A stretch of DNA of 64,000 bases. It comes from Closterium sp. NIES-65. Taxonomy: Eukaryota > Streptophyta > Zygnematophyceae > Desmidiales > Closteriaceae. Shown in pieces: positions 36,501 to 48,500 of this stretch. Position 1 is the first letter of the stretch. Each line of letters opens with the position of its first letter. Both the position numbers and the translations under genes were made by a program. The DNA is taken from NCBI GenBank assembly GCA_948144175.1, contig CANXME010001994.1:186001-250000 (forward strand). Direction: 5' to 3'. The notes under the pieces were generated by a model. The model saw nothing but the letters and a program-made list of their open reading frames with translations, did no database searches and was not told the DNA's origin.

Positions 36501-39500
36501 CCTCATTCTACACTCACATAGGCATCTCTGTGTGGGTTTATGTGCCACAGCAACCCCTCCCTCTTATCTGGGTTTAACAACAGCCCTTGCACTTCAGCAA
36601 GCAGCGTGAGCGTCTCAGTATCATCCCACTGTCGCCTCACACACGCCTCACAAACAACCTTTTTTAGACGTCTCAAAAAGACAACCATACATGAACCTAG
36701 CACATTCCTACTGCTCGATCACCCCCCTCACCTGGGTTCAGCAGCAACCCTTCCACTTCTGCCAGCAGCATGAGCGTCTGAGTGTGATCCCTCTGCCTTA
36801 CCACCCGCCAACACTCAAGCGCCTCATAGAACATCATTTATAGAGGCAGCTCTCTGTGAGGTGTGCATGTCCCTTCCACCTCTCTGTGAGGTGTGCATGT
36901 CCCTTCCACCTCTCTGTGAGGTGTGCATGTCCCTTCCACCTCTCTGTGAGGTGTGCATGTCCCTTCCACCTCTCTGTGAGGTGTGCATGTCCCTTCCACC
37001 TCTCTGTGAGGTGTGCATGTCCCTTCCACCTCTCTGTGAGGTGTGCATGTCCCTTCCACCTCTCTGTGAGGTGTGCATGTCCCTTCCACCTCTCTGTGAG
37101 GTGTGCATGTCCCTTCCACCTCTCTGTGAGGTGTGCATGTCCCTTCCACCTCTCTGTGAGGTGTGCATGTCCCACAACAATTATCCCCTCACCTGGGTTC
37201 AGTTCAGCAGCAACCCTTCCACTTCAGCCAGCAGTGTGAGCGTCTGAGTGTCATCCCTCTGCCTCACAGGCAGTTCCCTGTATGTATGCGTGCCACACCC
37301 ACTCCCCTCACCTGGGTTCAACAACAGCCCTTCCACTTCTGCCAACAGCGTCAGCGTCTGAGTGTCATCCCTCTGTCGCCATACAGGCAGTTCCCTGTAT
37401 GTATGGGTTTCACCCCCCCCCCCCCTCACCTGGGTTCAACAACAGCCCTTCCACTTCCGCCAGCAGCGCCAGCGTCTGAGTGTCGTCCCTCTGCCGCCTC
37501 ACCAGCCACACACACGCCTCATGAAGCTCCCCAGAAGCTTCCTCGCGCATAGTAACATCGCCTATAGTCACTCCCGACCGTCCCACCACTGCTAGAGGGG
37601 TGCCTGGTGACATGGCGTCGCTGGGTGCGCCGGAGGCTTGGGTCCCGAACCTGGTGGTCAGGTCCGGGAGGTTGGTTCGGGTGCCGGAGAAAACGGCCCA
37701 GAGGCGGCGAAGGGCCACTCGCCAGGCCAGTTTGGCTGGTGGGAGGGAGGAGATGCACGCAAAGAGGGATGGGGGGGACGATTGGGGCGGCGGGGAAAAT
37801 TGGGGTGGGGGGGTGGAGACATGCATAAGGGAAAAAGGGAGAAAACGGCCCAGAGGCAAGTTCGGCTGGAGGAAGGAGAACCACATGTGGGGGCGGAAAA
37901 GAAATGTAAAAGGCAAAAAGGGTTTAGGGAAGAAATATATGAAGGAACGGTGAGGGGGAGTGAGAAGGGGTTGAGGCGAGGGAGGCAGGAGACATACGAA
38001 AGGACTGAGGGGGGAGAAAGTAGTGCATGCACTAAATTTGTGCTTTGAATCGACTCAAAACACGACACACGAAAGGACTGAGGGGGGAGAGAGTGGTGCG
38101 GTGCATGAACTTGATTTGTGTTTTGAATCGACGACTCAAAACACGATACACAAAAGGACTGAGGGGGGGGAAGTGGTGCATGCACTAGATTTGTGCTTTG
38201 GATCGACTCAAAACACGACACACGAAAGGACTGAGGGGGGAGAGAGTGGTGCGGTGCATGCACTTGATTTTGAGTGGCAACGGTTTAAAGACAGAGGTTT
38301 AAAATTCCCCTTCGGTACAACCAACACAGCTCACCTCCAACTGCTGCTGAGCTGGCTGATGCTGACGTGGCAGGCCTTGTGCGCAACCACCGGATATCCC
38401 TCAACGCGCCGCCCAGGTACTTGTCAATAAGCTGGGTGGCAAGTGTTGTCTCTTCTGTGGATGGCACGTGCCACTGGAGAGCTCCTGCTGCTGCCACTTG
38501 TCCTGCTGCTATTGGAGGCGCCGCTGCTGCTGTTGCTGATGCTGCTTGTTTGGAAAACCACCTCTCAACCCCTGGAGCTGAATCTTCCCAGCCCAAGAAA
38601 CTGTGGAGAGACAGGAGGGAGACAGCATAAGTACGGCCATCCAACCAGCGCGCAGGGACAAGAACAATGTGGGAAAATGTCTTAACCATAAGGTGCTTAC
38701 AGAACAAGAATCAGCAAGAAGGAATACAGCAGAGTGGAGAGATAGAGAGCGTGCTCTTAAGCTCACGTGAACTTACGTGTATTTATTCAAGGGGTAAGAG
38801 AAGACGAGCGCGAACAGGAACTGACTTTTGAGTCGACTCAAAAGTTAAACTTACGTGTATTCATTCAAGGGGTAATAGAAGACGAGCGCGAACAGGAACT
38901 GACTTTTGAGTCGACTCAAAAGTTAAACTTGCGTGTATTCATTCAAGGGGTAATAGAAGACGAGCGCGAACAGGAACTGACTTTTGAGTCGACTCAAAAG
39001 TTGAACTTACGTGTATTCATTCAAGGGGTAATAGAAGACGAGCGCGAACAGGAACTGACTTTTGAGTCGACTCAAAAGTTAAACTTGCGTGTATTCATTC
39101 AAGGGGTAATAGAAGACGAGCGCGAACAGGAACTGACTTTTGAGTCGACTCAAAAGTTGAACTTACGTGTATTCATTCAAGGGGTAATAGAAGACGAGCG
39201 CGAACAGGAACTGACTTTTGAGTCGACTCAAAAGTTAAACTTACGTGTATTCATTCAAGGGGTAATAGAAGACGAGCGCGAACAGGAACTTTTGAGTCGA
39301 CTCAAAAGTCAGCTCGCCGAAAGTTAAACTTACGTGTATTCATTCAAGGGGTAATAGAAGACGAGCACGAACAGGAACTTTTGAGTTGACTCAAAAGTCA
39401 GCTCGCTGAAAGTTAAACTTACGTGTATTCATTCAAGGGGTAATAGAAGATGAGCGCGAACAGGAACTTCTGAAGCAGATCCGCTGCTGAGTCAACCACC

Positions 39501-42500
39501 TGTGAGGGAGGGTAACCAGGGAGAAGGAGGGGGTGATACTGAGTAAGCACAAATTAACGGAATCTTTATTAGCCGCTTTGATGAAACGAAAATGTGGCTG
39601 CTGCATGCATTGTGTTTTAGCGATACGATTTTCAGGAATTTACGGAACAATGTTGCAAAACACACCTTCTGGGACGTGGATGAGAAGGCCGCATCGATAA
39701 GCGCGATGAGGCGGTTTTTATGTGCTATCAAAGCAGAGCCACTAAAGGGGACAGCGTTGCTGACGAGATGCATGTGGAAGAGAACAGTGGCCTCCTGAGT
39801 TGTCGACAGCTGATTGGCTGGCAGCTGCGCGGGCGGGAGCAACAGGGGAAGGGAAGGTCGGCAGACGGCAATAAGGAAAGTGAGATAATGGAGATGGTGG
39901 GGAAACTCATGATGTTGCAGGATGTTTTTGAGAATCCTAAAAAAAACCCTGCAACACGATGATGGAGATGGTAGGGAAACGCATGAACTGGTGCTAAAAG
40001 TCACAGAGATGTGAAAGGAAATATTACGCAGGCAACCATTACTGCTCTTTTCTTTACTGCTCGTCCTCACCGCTCTTCACCGCTCGACGCCCCACTCTAC
40101 CACTCACTTTCAGTGCCTCCCCTGCATCCGCAGCAGCAGCAGGAGACTCAGCAAGCACCAGGAATGACGTGGCAAGCAGCGATTGGAGGAGGGACATGGC
40201 AGAATCCATGACTCCGGCAAGGATCCGAGTGCAGGTGGCCTCAGGAGCAGCATAGGCCAGAGCTGCCACGAGTGTGCCGATCTCCTCCTCACACCCGCGG
40301 ACGACAGAGCTGGACACAAAGCGCTCCACCCTTGAGATGACCTGTTGGGTGGTCAGGAAAAGCAGAGGGAGGAGCAAATCCTTAGTAAAAGGCATCAGGA
40401 GCAGCATACGCCAACGCTGCCACGAGTGTGCCGATCTCCTCCTCACACCCGCGGACGACAGAGCTGGACACATAGCGCTCCACCCTTGAGATGACCTGTT
40501 GGGTGGTCAGGAAAAGCAGAGGGAGGAGCAAATCCTTAGTAAAAGGCATCAGGAGCAGCATACGCCAACGCTGCCACGAGTGTGCCGATCTCCTCCTCAC
40601 ACCCGCGGACGACAGAGCTGGACACATAGCGCTCCACCCTTGAGATGACCTGTTGGGTGGTCAGGAAAAGCAGAGGGAGGAGCAAATCCTTAGTAAAAGG
40701 CATCAGGAGCAGCATACGCCAACGCTGCCACGAGTGTGCCGATCTCCTCCTCACACCCGCGGACGACAGACCTGGACACATAGCGCTCCACCCTTGAGAT
40801 GACCTGTTGGGTGGTCAGGAAAAGCAGAGGGAGGAGCAAATCCTTAGTAAAAGGCATCAGGAGCAGCATACGCCAACGCTGCCACGAGTGTGCCGATCTC
40901 CTCCTCACACCCGCGGACGACAGAGCTGGACACATAGCGCTCCACCCTTGAGATGACCTGTTGGGTGGTCAGGAAAAGCAGAGGGAGGAGCAAATCCTTA
41001 GTAAAAGGCATCAGGAGCAGCATACGCCAACGCTGCCACGAGTGTGCCGATCTCCTCCTCACACCCGCGGACGACAGAGCTGGACACATAGCGCTCCACC
41101 CTTGAGATGACCTGTTGGGTGGTCAGGAAAAGCAGAGGGAGGAGCAAATCCTTAGTAAAAGGCATCAGGAGCAGCATACGCCAACGCTGCCACGAGTGTG
41201 CCGATCTCCTCCTCACACCCGCGGACGACAGACCTGGACACATAGCGCTCCACCCTTGAGATGACCTGTTGGGTGGTCAGGAAAAGCAGAGGGAGGAGCA
41301 AATCCTTAGTAAAAGGCATCAGGAGCAGCATACGCCAACGCTGCCACGAGTGTGCCGATCTCCTCCTCACACCCGCGGACGACAGAGCTGGACACATAGC
41401 ACTCCACCCTTGAGATGACCTGTTGGGTGGTCAGGAAAAGCAGAGGGAGGAGCAAATCCTTAGTAAAAGGCATCAGGAGCAGCATACGCCAACGCTGCCA
41501 CGAGTGTGCCGATCTCCTCCTCACACCCGCGGACGACAGAGCTGGACACATAGCGCTCCACCCTTGAGATGACCTGTTGGGTGGTCAGGAAAAGCAGAGG
41601 GAGGAGCAAATCCTTAGTAAAAGGCATCAGGAGCAGCATACGCCAACGCTGCCACGAGTGTGCCGATCTCCTCCTCACACCCGCGGACGACAGACCTGGA
41701 CACATAGCGCTCCACCCTTGAGAGCACCCGTTTGGCTCGCAGGGCAGAAAAGGGAACGAGCAATCGCAATTTCATACTGTAAGGCATCAGGAGCAGCATA
41801 AGCCAGCGCTGCCACCACTGTGCCGATCTCCTCCTCACACCCGCGGACGACAGAGCTGGATACATAGCGCTCCACCCTTGAGATGACCTGTTGGGTGGTC
41901 AGGAAAGGAATGGGGGAAAGGTATCCCATACTATAAGGGCTCAGGAGCAGCATAGGCCAGCGCTGCTGCCACTGTTCCAGTCTCCTCCTCGTACCCGCAG
42001 ATGACAGAACCGGATACGTAGCGCTCCACCCTTGAGAGCACCTGTTTGGCGCACAGGGCAGAATGAGGAAAGAGCAATTTCATGCTATTCGGCCGCAAGA
42101 GCAACATTTATGCAGCGCTACCACCACTGTGCCGATCTCCCCCTCACACCCGCGGACCACCGTGCCGGAGACATAGCGCTCCACCCTTGAGAGCACCTGG
42201 AGGGAAAAACACACAGAGTGGGGATTGATTGGAGAAGGGACAAGAGAGGAGGAGAGGCTAGAGGAGGAATCGGGCGCAGCATAGGACAGCGCTGCTGCCA
42301 GCACTGTGCCGGACGAGTGGGAGGCGAGAAATGTTGATGTTACTTTTGAGAATTCTCAAAAAGAATCGGGCGCAGCATAGGCCAGCGCTGCTGCCAGCAC
42401 TGTGCCGGACGAGTGGGAGGCGAGAAAGGAAGTGAGTGAGAGGATAGTAAGGAAGCGAATGAAGGAAAAGAATGAGAAACTGGAGAGTTACCTGATTGAG

Positions 42501-45500
42501 GAGAGGAGGAGAGAGGCGGGCGAAGAGAGTGCTGACGGTGGAGCGGAAGGTTGATCCCTCCGCCTCCTTCATTAGGAAAGACCTGCGCGGGTGAGAGAAG
42601 AGGGAACAGAAGGAGAGGGGCAAGGGAAACGCGGGGATGCAAGGAGAAGGCTGTGGGCGCGCGAAGAGAGTGCTGACGGTGGAGCGGAAGGTTGCTCCCT
42701 CCGCCTCCTTCATTAGGAAAGACCTGCCGGATAGAGAGTAGAGGAGGGAGGGGAGTGAGCGGGAGAGGAGGGAGGGGAGTGAGCGGGAGAGGGCGAGGGG
42801 GGGCATGAGAGAGGGCGAGGGGGGCATGGGAGACGCCATCCCATCATGGTGACCAGGATGATGAGATGATGAGATCATCACAGTCACCATGATGGGATGG
42901 CGAGTCTTTTGGCGTGGGATAAGACGGCGACGGTTGAGAGTCATTGCTCGCTCAATCTTTCACGACACGCTACCAATGAATCTCAATCTTTCGCCCTGTC
43001 ATCTCTTATTTTCGATCAGTGACCCTGGAGTCCACGGTTCCGATGGTTACACACGAGAGGAATGTGGTTACAGCATAACTTCTCACCTCTCAGTGCCTGC
43101 TGCAGCGCCCGCCACTGTAGCAGTGGGAGCAACACTCTCCAGGTGAGAGAAGAGGGAGAAGAGGCAGGAGAGGAGGCTGAAAAAGGTAGAAGCCTGATAG
43201 CTACACCTATAGAATTGCTCACCTCTCAGTGCCTGCTGCAGCGCTCGCCACAGTAGCAGTGGGAGCAGCACTCTCCAAGTGAGAGAACAGGGAGAAGAGG
43301 CGGGAGAGAAAGTCCTCCAGCCACGTGGACCAATCAATGGAGAGCGAGAACGGGCTTTCCTCGTCCCCAATTGGACCAATCTGAGGAGCAGTAGAGCAGA
43401 GAAACGCACAGGCAAGATGAAAGAGGAGAGGGAAGCGCGTGGCATGAGGAAGGGGAATATAGTTTCGTTTTTTCAATAGAGCACAACTATCAGTTCATAA
43501 GGCAGCATATCAGACACATGCTAAAAAACATCGAAATATATGATACATCCCAAAATATGCACAGCCCAAGATATTTACGAAGGAGAAGACCGAGAGGTAG
43601 AGGTGCAGGGTGGAGAGCATTTTGGGCAAGTCATTGGCGTCAATCCCAGGGAGAGTCGCCACAAGCGCTTCAGACGCCACCCCCCTCGCCCGCCCAACAC
43701 ACGTACACACACCCCAGGATACGTACGGAAGAGAAGACAGAGAGGTAGAGGTGCAGAGTGGCGAGCGTCTTGGGAGGGTCGTTGGCATCAATTCCAGGGA
43801 GCGTCGCCACCAGCGCTTCAGACACCACCTCCCTCGCCCGCCCAATCATCTCCTGCCACGTGTCCATGCCACCACCCTCCCCAGCCCCCACCGCTCCTGA
43901 TCCATCCACCTCCATAGAGTCAAGTGTAGAGTCTTGGTCTGTGAGGGTTTGAGCAGCAGCGAGCAGCAAGGGGCGCACGGAGAGCGCGAGGGTCGAGAGG
44001 GCGGACTCGAGCTGGTGTGTGGCTGTGACCTGATGGCATATGGGGGAGAGGAGGGGGAGAGGAGAGAGGGAGGTAAGAGGCTGATTCAGGGTCCGATAAA
44101 AGACATACTAACAACGAGCAGCAACGGGTGCACGGAGAGGGCTAGGGTCGAGAGGGCAGACTCGAGCTGGTGTGTTGCTGTGACCTGATGGTGGTTTCGG
44201 TGAGGGGGAGAAAGGAAGGAGCAGAGAGGGTTTGGGAAAGGGAGAAAAAGGGCAGCTATGACAGGCGAGGGTGGAGAGGGCGGACTCGAGCTGGTGTGTT
44301 GCCGTGACCTGATGGTGGTTTCGGTGAGGGGGGGGAAGGAAGGAGCGAAGCGAAGAGGATACGGAGACGGTGTGACAAAGGGAGAGCACGGGCAACGGTG
44401 AAAGCAAGAGGGTGAGGGTCGCAAGATCTCCAGAGAGGTACAAAGAGGTACAGAGCGGTACAGAGAGGTACAGAGAGGCATAGGGCGGTACAAAGAGAGA
44501 GGTGCAGGGAGGAACTAAGGAGATGCTACTCACAGTGGTCAGCGCACCCTGGAAGCTCTCCAGGACCACTGGCAGAGTGACACGTGGCGCCAGGTAGGAC
44601 AGGGAGGAAGCCACGCGGGAGGCGACGGCAGAGAGGGTGGGGCTCTTGCTGAAGAGAGCGCGGTTGTGAATGAGACGGGTGAGCAGACGGATGAAGGCAG
44701 TGGTCGTAGCAGGGGACAGGGAAGAAGGAGCACCCGAGGGGTACCTGCGAGGGGTAGCAGGTGCGTGGGATGGGACGAGTAGCATGGTAGGACGGGAGGC
44801 AAGGGGTGGGGCTCTTGCTGAAGAGAGCTCGGTTGTGGATGAGACGGGTGAGCAGACGGATGAAGGCAGTGGTCGTAGCAGGGGACAGGGAAGAAGGAGC
44901 ACCCGAGGGGTACCTGCGAGGGGTAGCAGGTGCGTGGGATGGGACGAGTAGCATGGTAGGACGGGAGGCAAGGGTTGGGGCTCTTGCTGAAGAGAGCTCG
45001 GTTGTGGATGAGACGGGTGATCAGACGGATGAATGCAATGGTCGTAGCAGGGGACAGGGGACAGAGCTGCAGAGGAACCTGAGGGGTACCTGCCTCGGCA
45101 AGGGGTCAGAGGGAGGGAGGGGGGCGACGGCAGAGAGGGTGGGGCTCTTGCTGAAGAGAGCGCGGTTGTGGATGAGCCGGGTGATCAGACGGATAAATGC
45201 AGTGATGGTGAGACTCGACTGTCACCATGATTCATAGTGAGCACACAACCTCCCTGCACTCACTTACCCGTCACCATGAGATTTCTCCTCTGCAGCGATT
45301 CTCTTCGGGAGACGAAAGAAGATCGCCCTTCGCTCAGGCTTCTCACTCGCCTGTCACTCACTCACCAGAAGAATCTTCTTCTCTGCAGAAATTTTCTTCA
45401 TCAGGTGGCATGTAGCCGAATGCAGCATCTTTTCCAGCAGCCCAATCCCTCCTCCCCCGCTACCCCTGTGCCCCCCACTCAACAAGTGAAAGGAAGTCGC

Positions 45501-48500
45501 TTAACTCTCACACTCCCTGCACTGACTCACCTGTCACCGAGAATCTTCTTCTCTGCTGCGATTCTCTTCATGAGGTGGTAAGTAGCAGAGTGAATCATCT
45601 TCTCCAGCAGCCCTGTCCATTCTCCACCGTTGGATGGATGAAAGAACTGCTCCAGATCGTTCGATAGCTTATCAAACAGCCGCAGCACCGACGCCGCTCC
45701 TCCCTGCATCTCCATGGCTCGGTCCGAGCCCGAAGCAGGAGGTTCGGCATCCAAACCATGGGCGGCAGGTTCGGGGTTTGCCAGCAGCCAGACAACAAGC
45801 TTGGCGCCAGCTACAGCCCGAACCACCTGCTGCTGGTGCGGCACTCTGCGCTGCTGCCACCTGTCAAGCAGTGATAGGAAGACACGCGCGCATGCTGGAG
45901 AGACGGGGCGCTCAAGTTGCGCTGACGTGGCGGACGGGGATTGGCCGATGGGGAGGGAGAAAGACTCGAGAATCTTCTGGAAAAGGAAAGGAAGGTGAGG
46001 AGACCAGAGGGAGAGAGGATGGGAAGCGGGAGAGGAGGGAGAGGAGGAGGGAGGAGGTGGGGAGGAGGAGGTGGCTTGGTGCTGGTGGCGTAGCTGCTGG
46101 TGCTTAGCTAAGCGTGCGAGGAGAGAGATCCACTGAGCGTCCCAGAAGGTGCAGTGGGGAATAGAGGACCACAATGAAAGCCACTCCGGCACCCAGACAC
46201 TGCAGCAGGGATAATCAGTAAAACAAGAAGAGGGAGATAAAAGGAAAAAATTAAGCAACAGAGTAACAAAGCAGTGTGAAAGAAAGAAAGGAAAAAAACA
46301 AAAAAACCCAATTCATCTGCCTCACACACTGCACTGCAATGCCACACCCCTAAGCCTCACCTCCATTCAGCAGAGGCATCATCCTCGCCTGGTGCCACGT
46401 GGCGGCACATGGTTGGCAGCAGAAGATTTAGCAGAGCCGCCGCCTCCAGAGCATCATTGCTGCTGACGTCAGCGAATTGTGGCCTGAGGGGGGAAGAGAG
46501 GAGGGTGGAAGGGGAAGCGGGAAGGTAGGGAACAAAGGGGTTGTGGGGGAGAGAGGAGAGGACGTGGGAAGTGGAAGGGGCGCAGGGGTGGGAGAAGGGG
46601 GGCTTTGGTGTACAAGTGGGTGGGAGGGAGGCAGGGAGGAGAGATGTGATAATACAAGGCACAGACATGTAACACATCGCAACAAATTTGCAGATGATGG
46701 TATAATGGTGGTGGGTGGGTACCAATAAAACGTAACAGAATAAAAAATTTCCCTAAAGGAGCACCAAACATCATTGACTAGAACCAGCTGAAACGTTCCT
46801 GGAAGCACCTGAGAGCAACAGAGGCGCACCTGAGGACAACAGAGGCGCGTCTGGGGGCAACAGAGGCGCACCTGAGGGCAATAGAGGCGCACCTGAGGGC
46901 AACGAGGCCCACCTGAGGGCAACAGAGGCCCACCTGAGAGCAAAGAGGCCCACCTGAGGAAGGCCCAGATGTCAGCAGCAGAGTTGGGGGGGAAGAACCT
47001 TCTCCCCCGCCTGATGAGCTCTGTGATGGCGTTGATGTGAATCTGCAGCAGCGCCGCTCCCACGTACCCAGGCAGGGGGTTGGACCCTCTGTGGGCAATG
47101 GAGGGGTTGGGGTTTAGGGTACAAGCAGGAAGCAGATAAGGGGAAAGACTGCCTGGTTCGCCTGACGAGCTCTGTGATGGCGTTGATTTGAATCTGCAGC
47201 AGCGCCGCTCCCACGTACCCAGGCAGGGGGGTGGACCCTCTGATGGCAGCAGAACAGGGTGTCAGGGTTCGAAGTACTGGGTTTAAGGTTCTAGGTTCAG
47301 GGTTCGGAATTAGGTTCTGGTGTGCGAAAGACACTCCAGAACGCATCTCTTAGACTGCCCAAATCGCTCAGTTATGCGCTCAGTTATGGTATTCATGTGA
47401 CTCTGAAGCAGCATGAGCATTATGCATGCAAAATGAGAGGGGGTGACGGGAGGGAGAGTGGTGCAAAGGAGAGGAGTATACCATACGGAGCAGGGGGGTG
47501 GGGTGTAACGTACGGAGCAGAGGGGAGGTGTATAGCGAGGATGGAGTAGAGCGGGCGCCAGGGAATGGAGAGGGAGAGCGAGTAGCGGTGCTTGCGCAGG
47601 ATGCGGGAGAGGCACTGAGACCAACGGATCTGAGCCACAGCGAAAACAAGGGGAGGGGAGAGAGGGAAAATGAAGAAAAGCTAGCTGGAAACGTTACCAG
47701 AAAACGAATTCACGTAACCAGAAGAGGAAGAATAAGAGAGACAGACAGTATTAAAAAAAAAAAAAACGAAGGAACTGTAAGGTGAACGAGAGAAGGCCTA
47801 CCTGAATGAAGAGATCCCTAGGGCCACGGCAGCTTGTGATTATATCGAGGGCAGTCTCTGACACAAGCTCCAGATCAGGGACCTCCAGACGAGACTTGGA
47901 CGCCACGAAGCTACAACAATCGGGTGGAACAGGATGTGGACCCCAAAAAAGGAGATGAGGTGTACTGTAACTGTTACAGCACTTTTTCAGCACAAACGAC
48001 TGCTAGTTCCTTCAACACAAATGCCTTCAAACGTAACAAGCGACTGCTAGAAGTGAGTGCAATGTCTCAGAATGCAAAGCTGGCTGTCGGTACTAGTTCC
48101 TGACACCTCAAAACGCAACAATGACATAATTACGTCATAATCTCTAGATTCACGGATTGCCAGATTTGATCCTTAACTTAACACTGATTGACCAAAATCA
48201 AATCACTCAGTGACGACCAAACGAGATATGCGAAGCTCCCTTGCTGGCACGGTGCGACATGAATCCACCAGAAAAAATCACTTTAAAAGTCTGCGACCCG
48301 TGTCTCCGCCATGACCCGGCTCCTTCCCGCTTATCCTGAACTATCTCAGCGTGAAACCGAAACAGTACCTGTTGACGACGGAGACCCATTTCAAAGTCTC
48401 TCCGCCATGGCCTTGCTCTTTCCCGCGTTTCCACGCGGCCTGAACCTCCTCGGCAACAGCGTGGAACCTCCCAGGCTCCTCGCTCGCCGCCTGTGCCGCC

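Larger units (their letters stand above)
31013..36512 (+). mobile_element. Copia element C, nearly whole, recent, in PA200 intron 15
   Basis: Complete Ty1/Copia retrotransposon, 5.5 kb, antisense to its host gene. It has two 483-bp LTRs, a 5-bp target-site duplication (CTCAC, 31008-31012 and 36513-36517), a primer binding site TGGTATCAGAGC right after the 5' LTR (31496), and a polypurine tract just before the 3' LTR. The single coding region (about 31463-35994) reads in order: gag with a CX2CX4HX4C knuckle (about residues 279-292), protease (LVDSGASSHICSD), integrase with a zinc-binding head and core (NGVAERANR), reverse transcriptase (QLDISNAFLNG; YVDDVI) and RNase H (SWQSKRQAVVATSS). It looks whole apart from about one break. 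The two LTRs differ at about one position by eye, so the insertion is very young. Confidence 0.95.

Noticed and set aside
36824-37247. Several overlapping repeat proteins in the 30-bp array
   Set aside because: All frames of a perfect 30-bp tandem repeat are open; no start context, no homology, inside an intron.
38767-39327. 186-codon plus-strand open frame (LNLRVFIQGVxEDEREQELTFESTQ repeats)
   Set aside because: It is the reverse strand of the 78-bp array of PA200 exon-13 echoes; open only because the unit length is a multiple of three.
40342-41730. CRISPR-like array of regular repeats
   Set aside because: Units are contiguous 154-bp duplications of an exon border with no unique spacers; the same holds for the 78-, 40-, 30- and 27-bp arrays. 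The genes around are eukaryotic.
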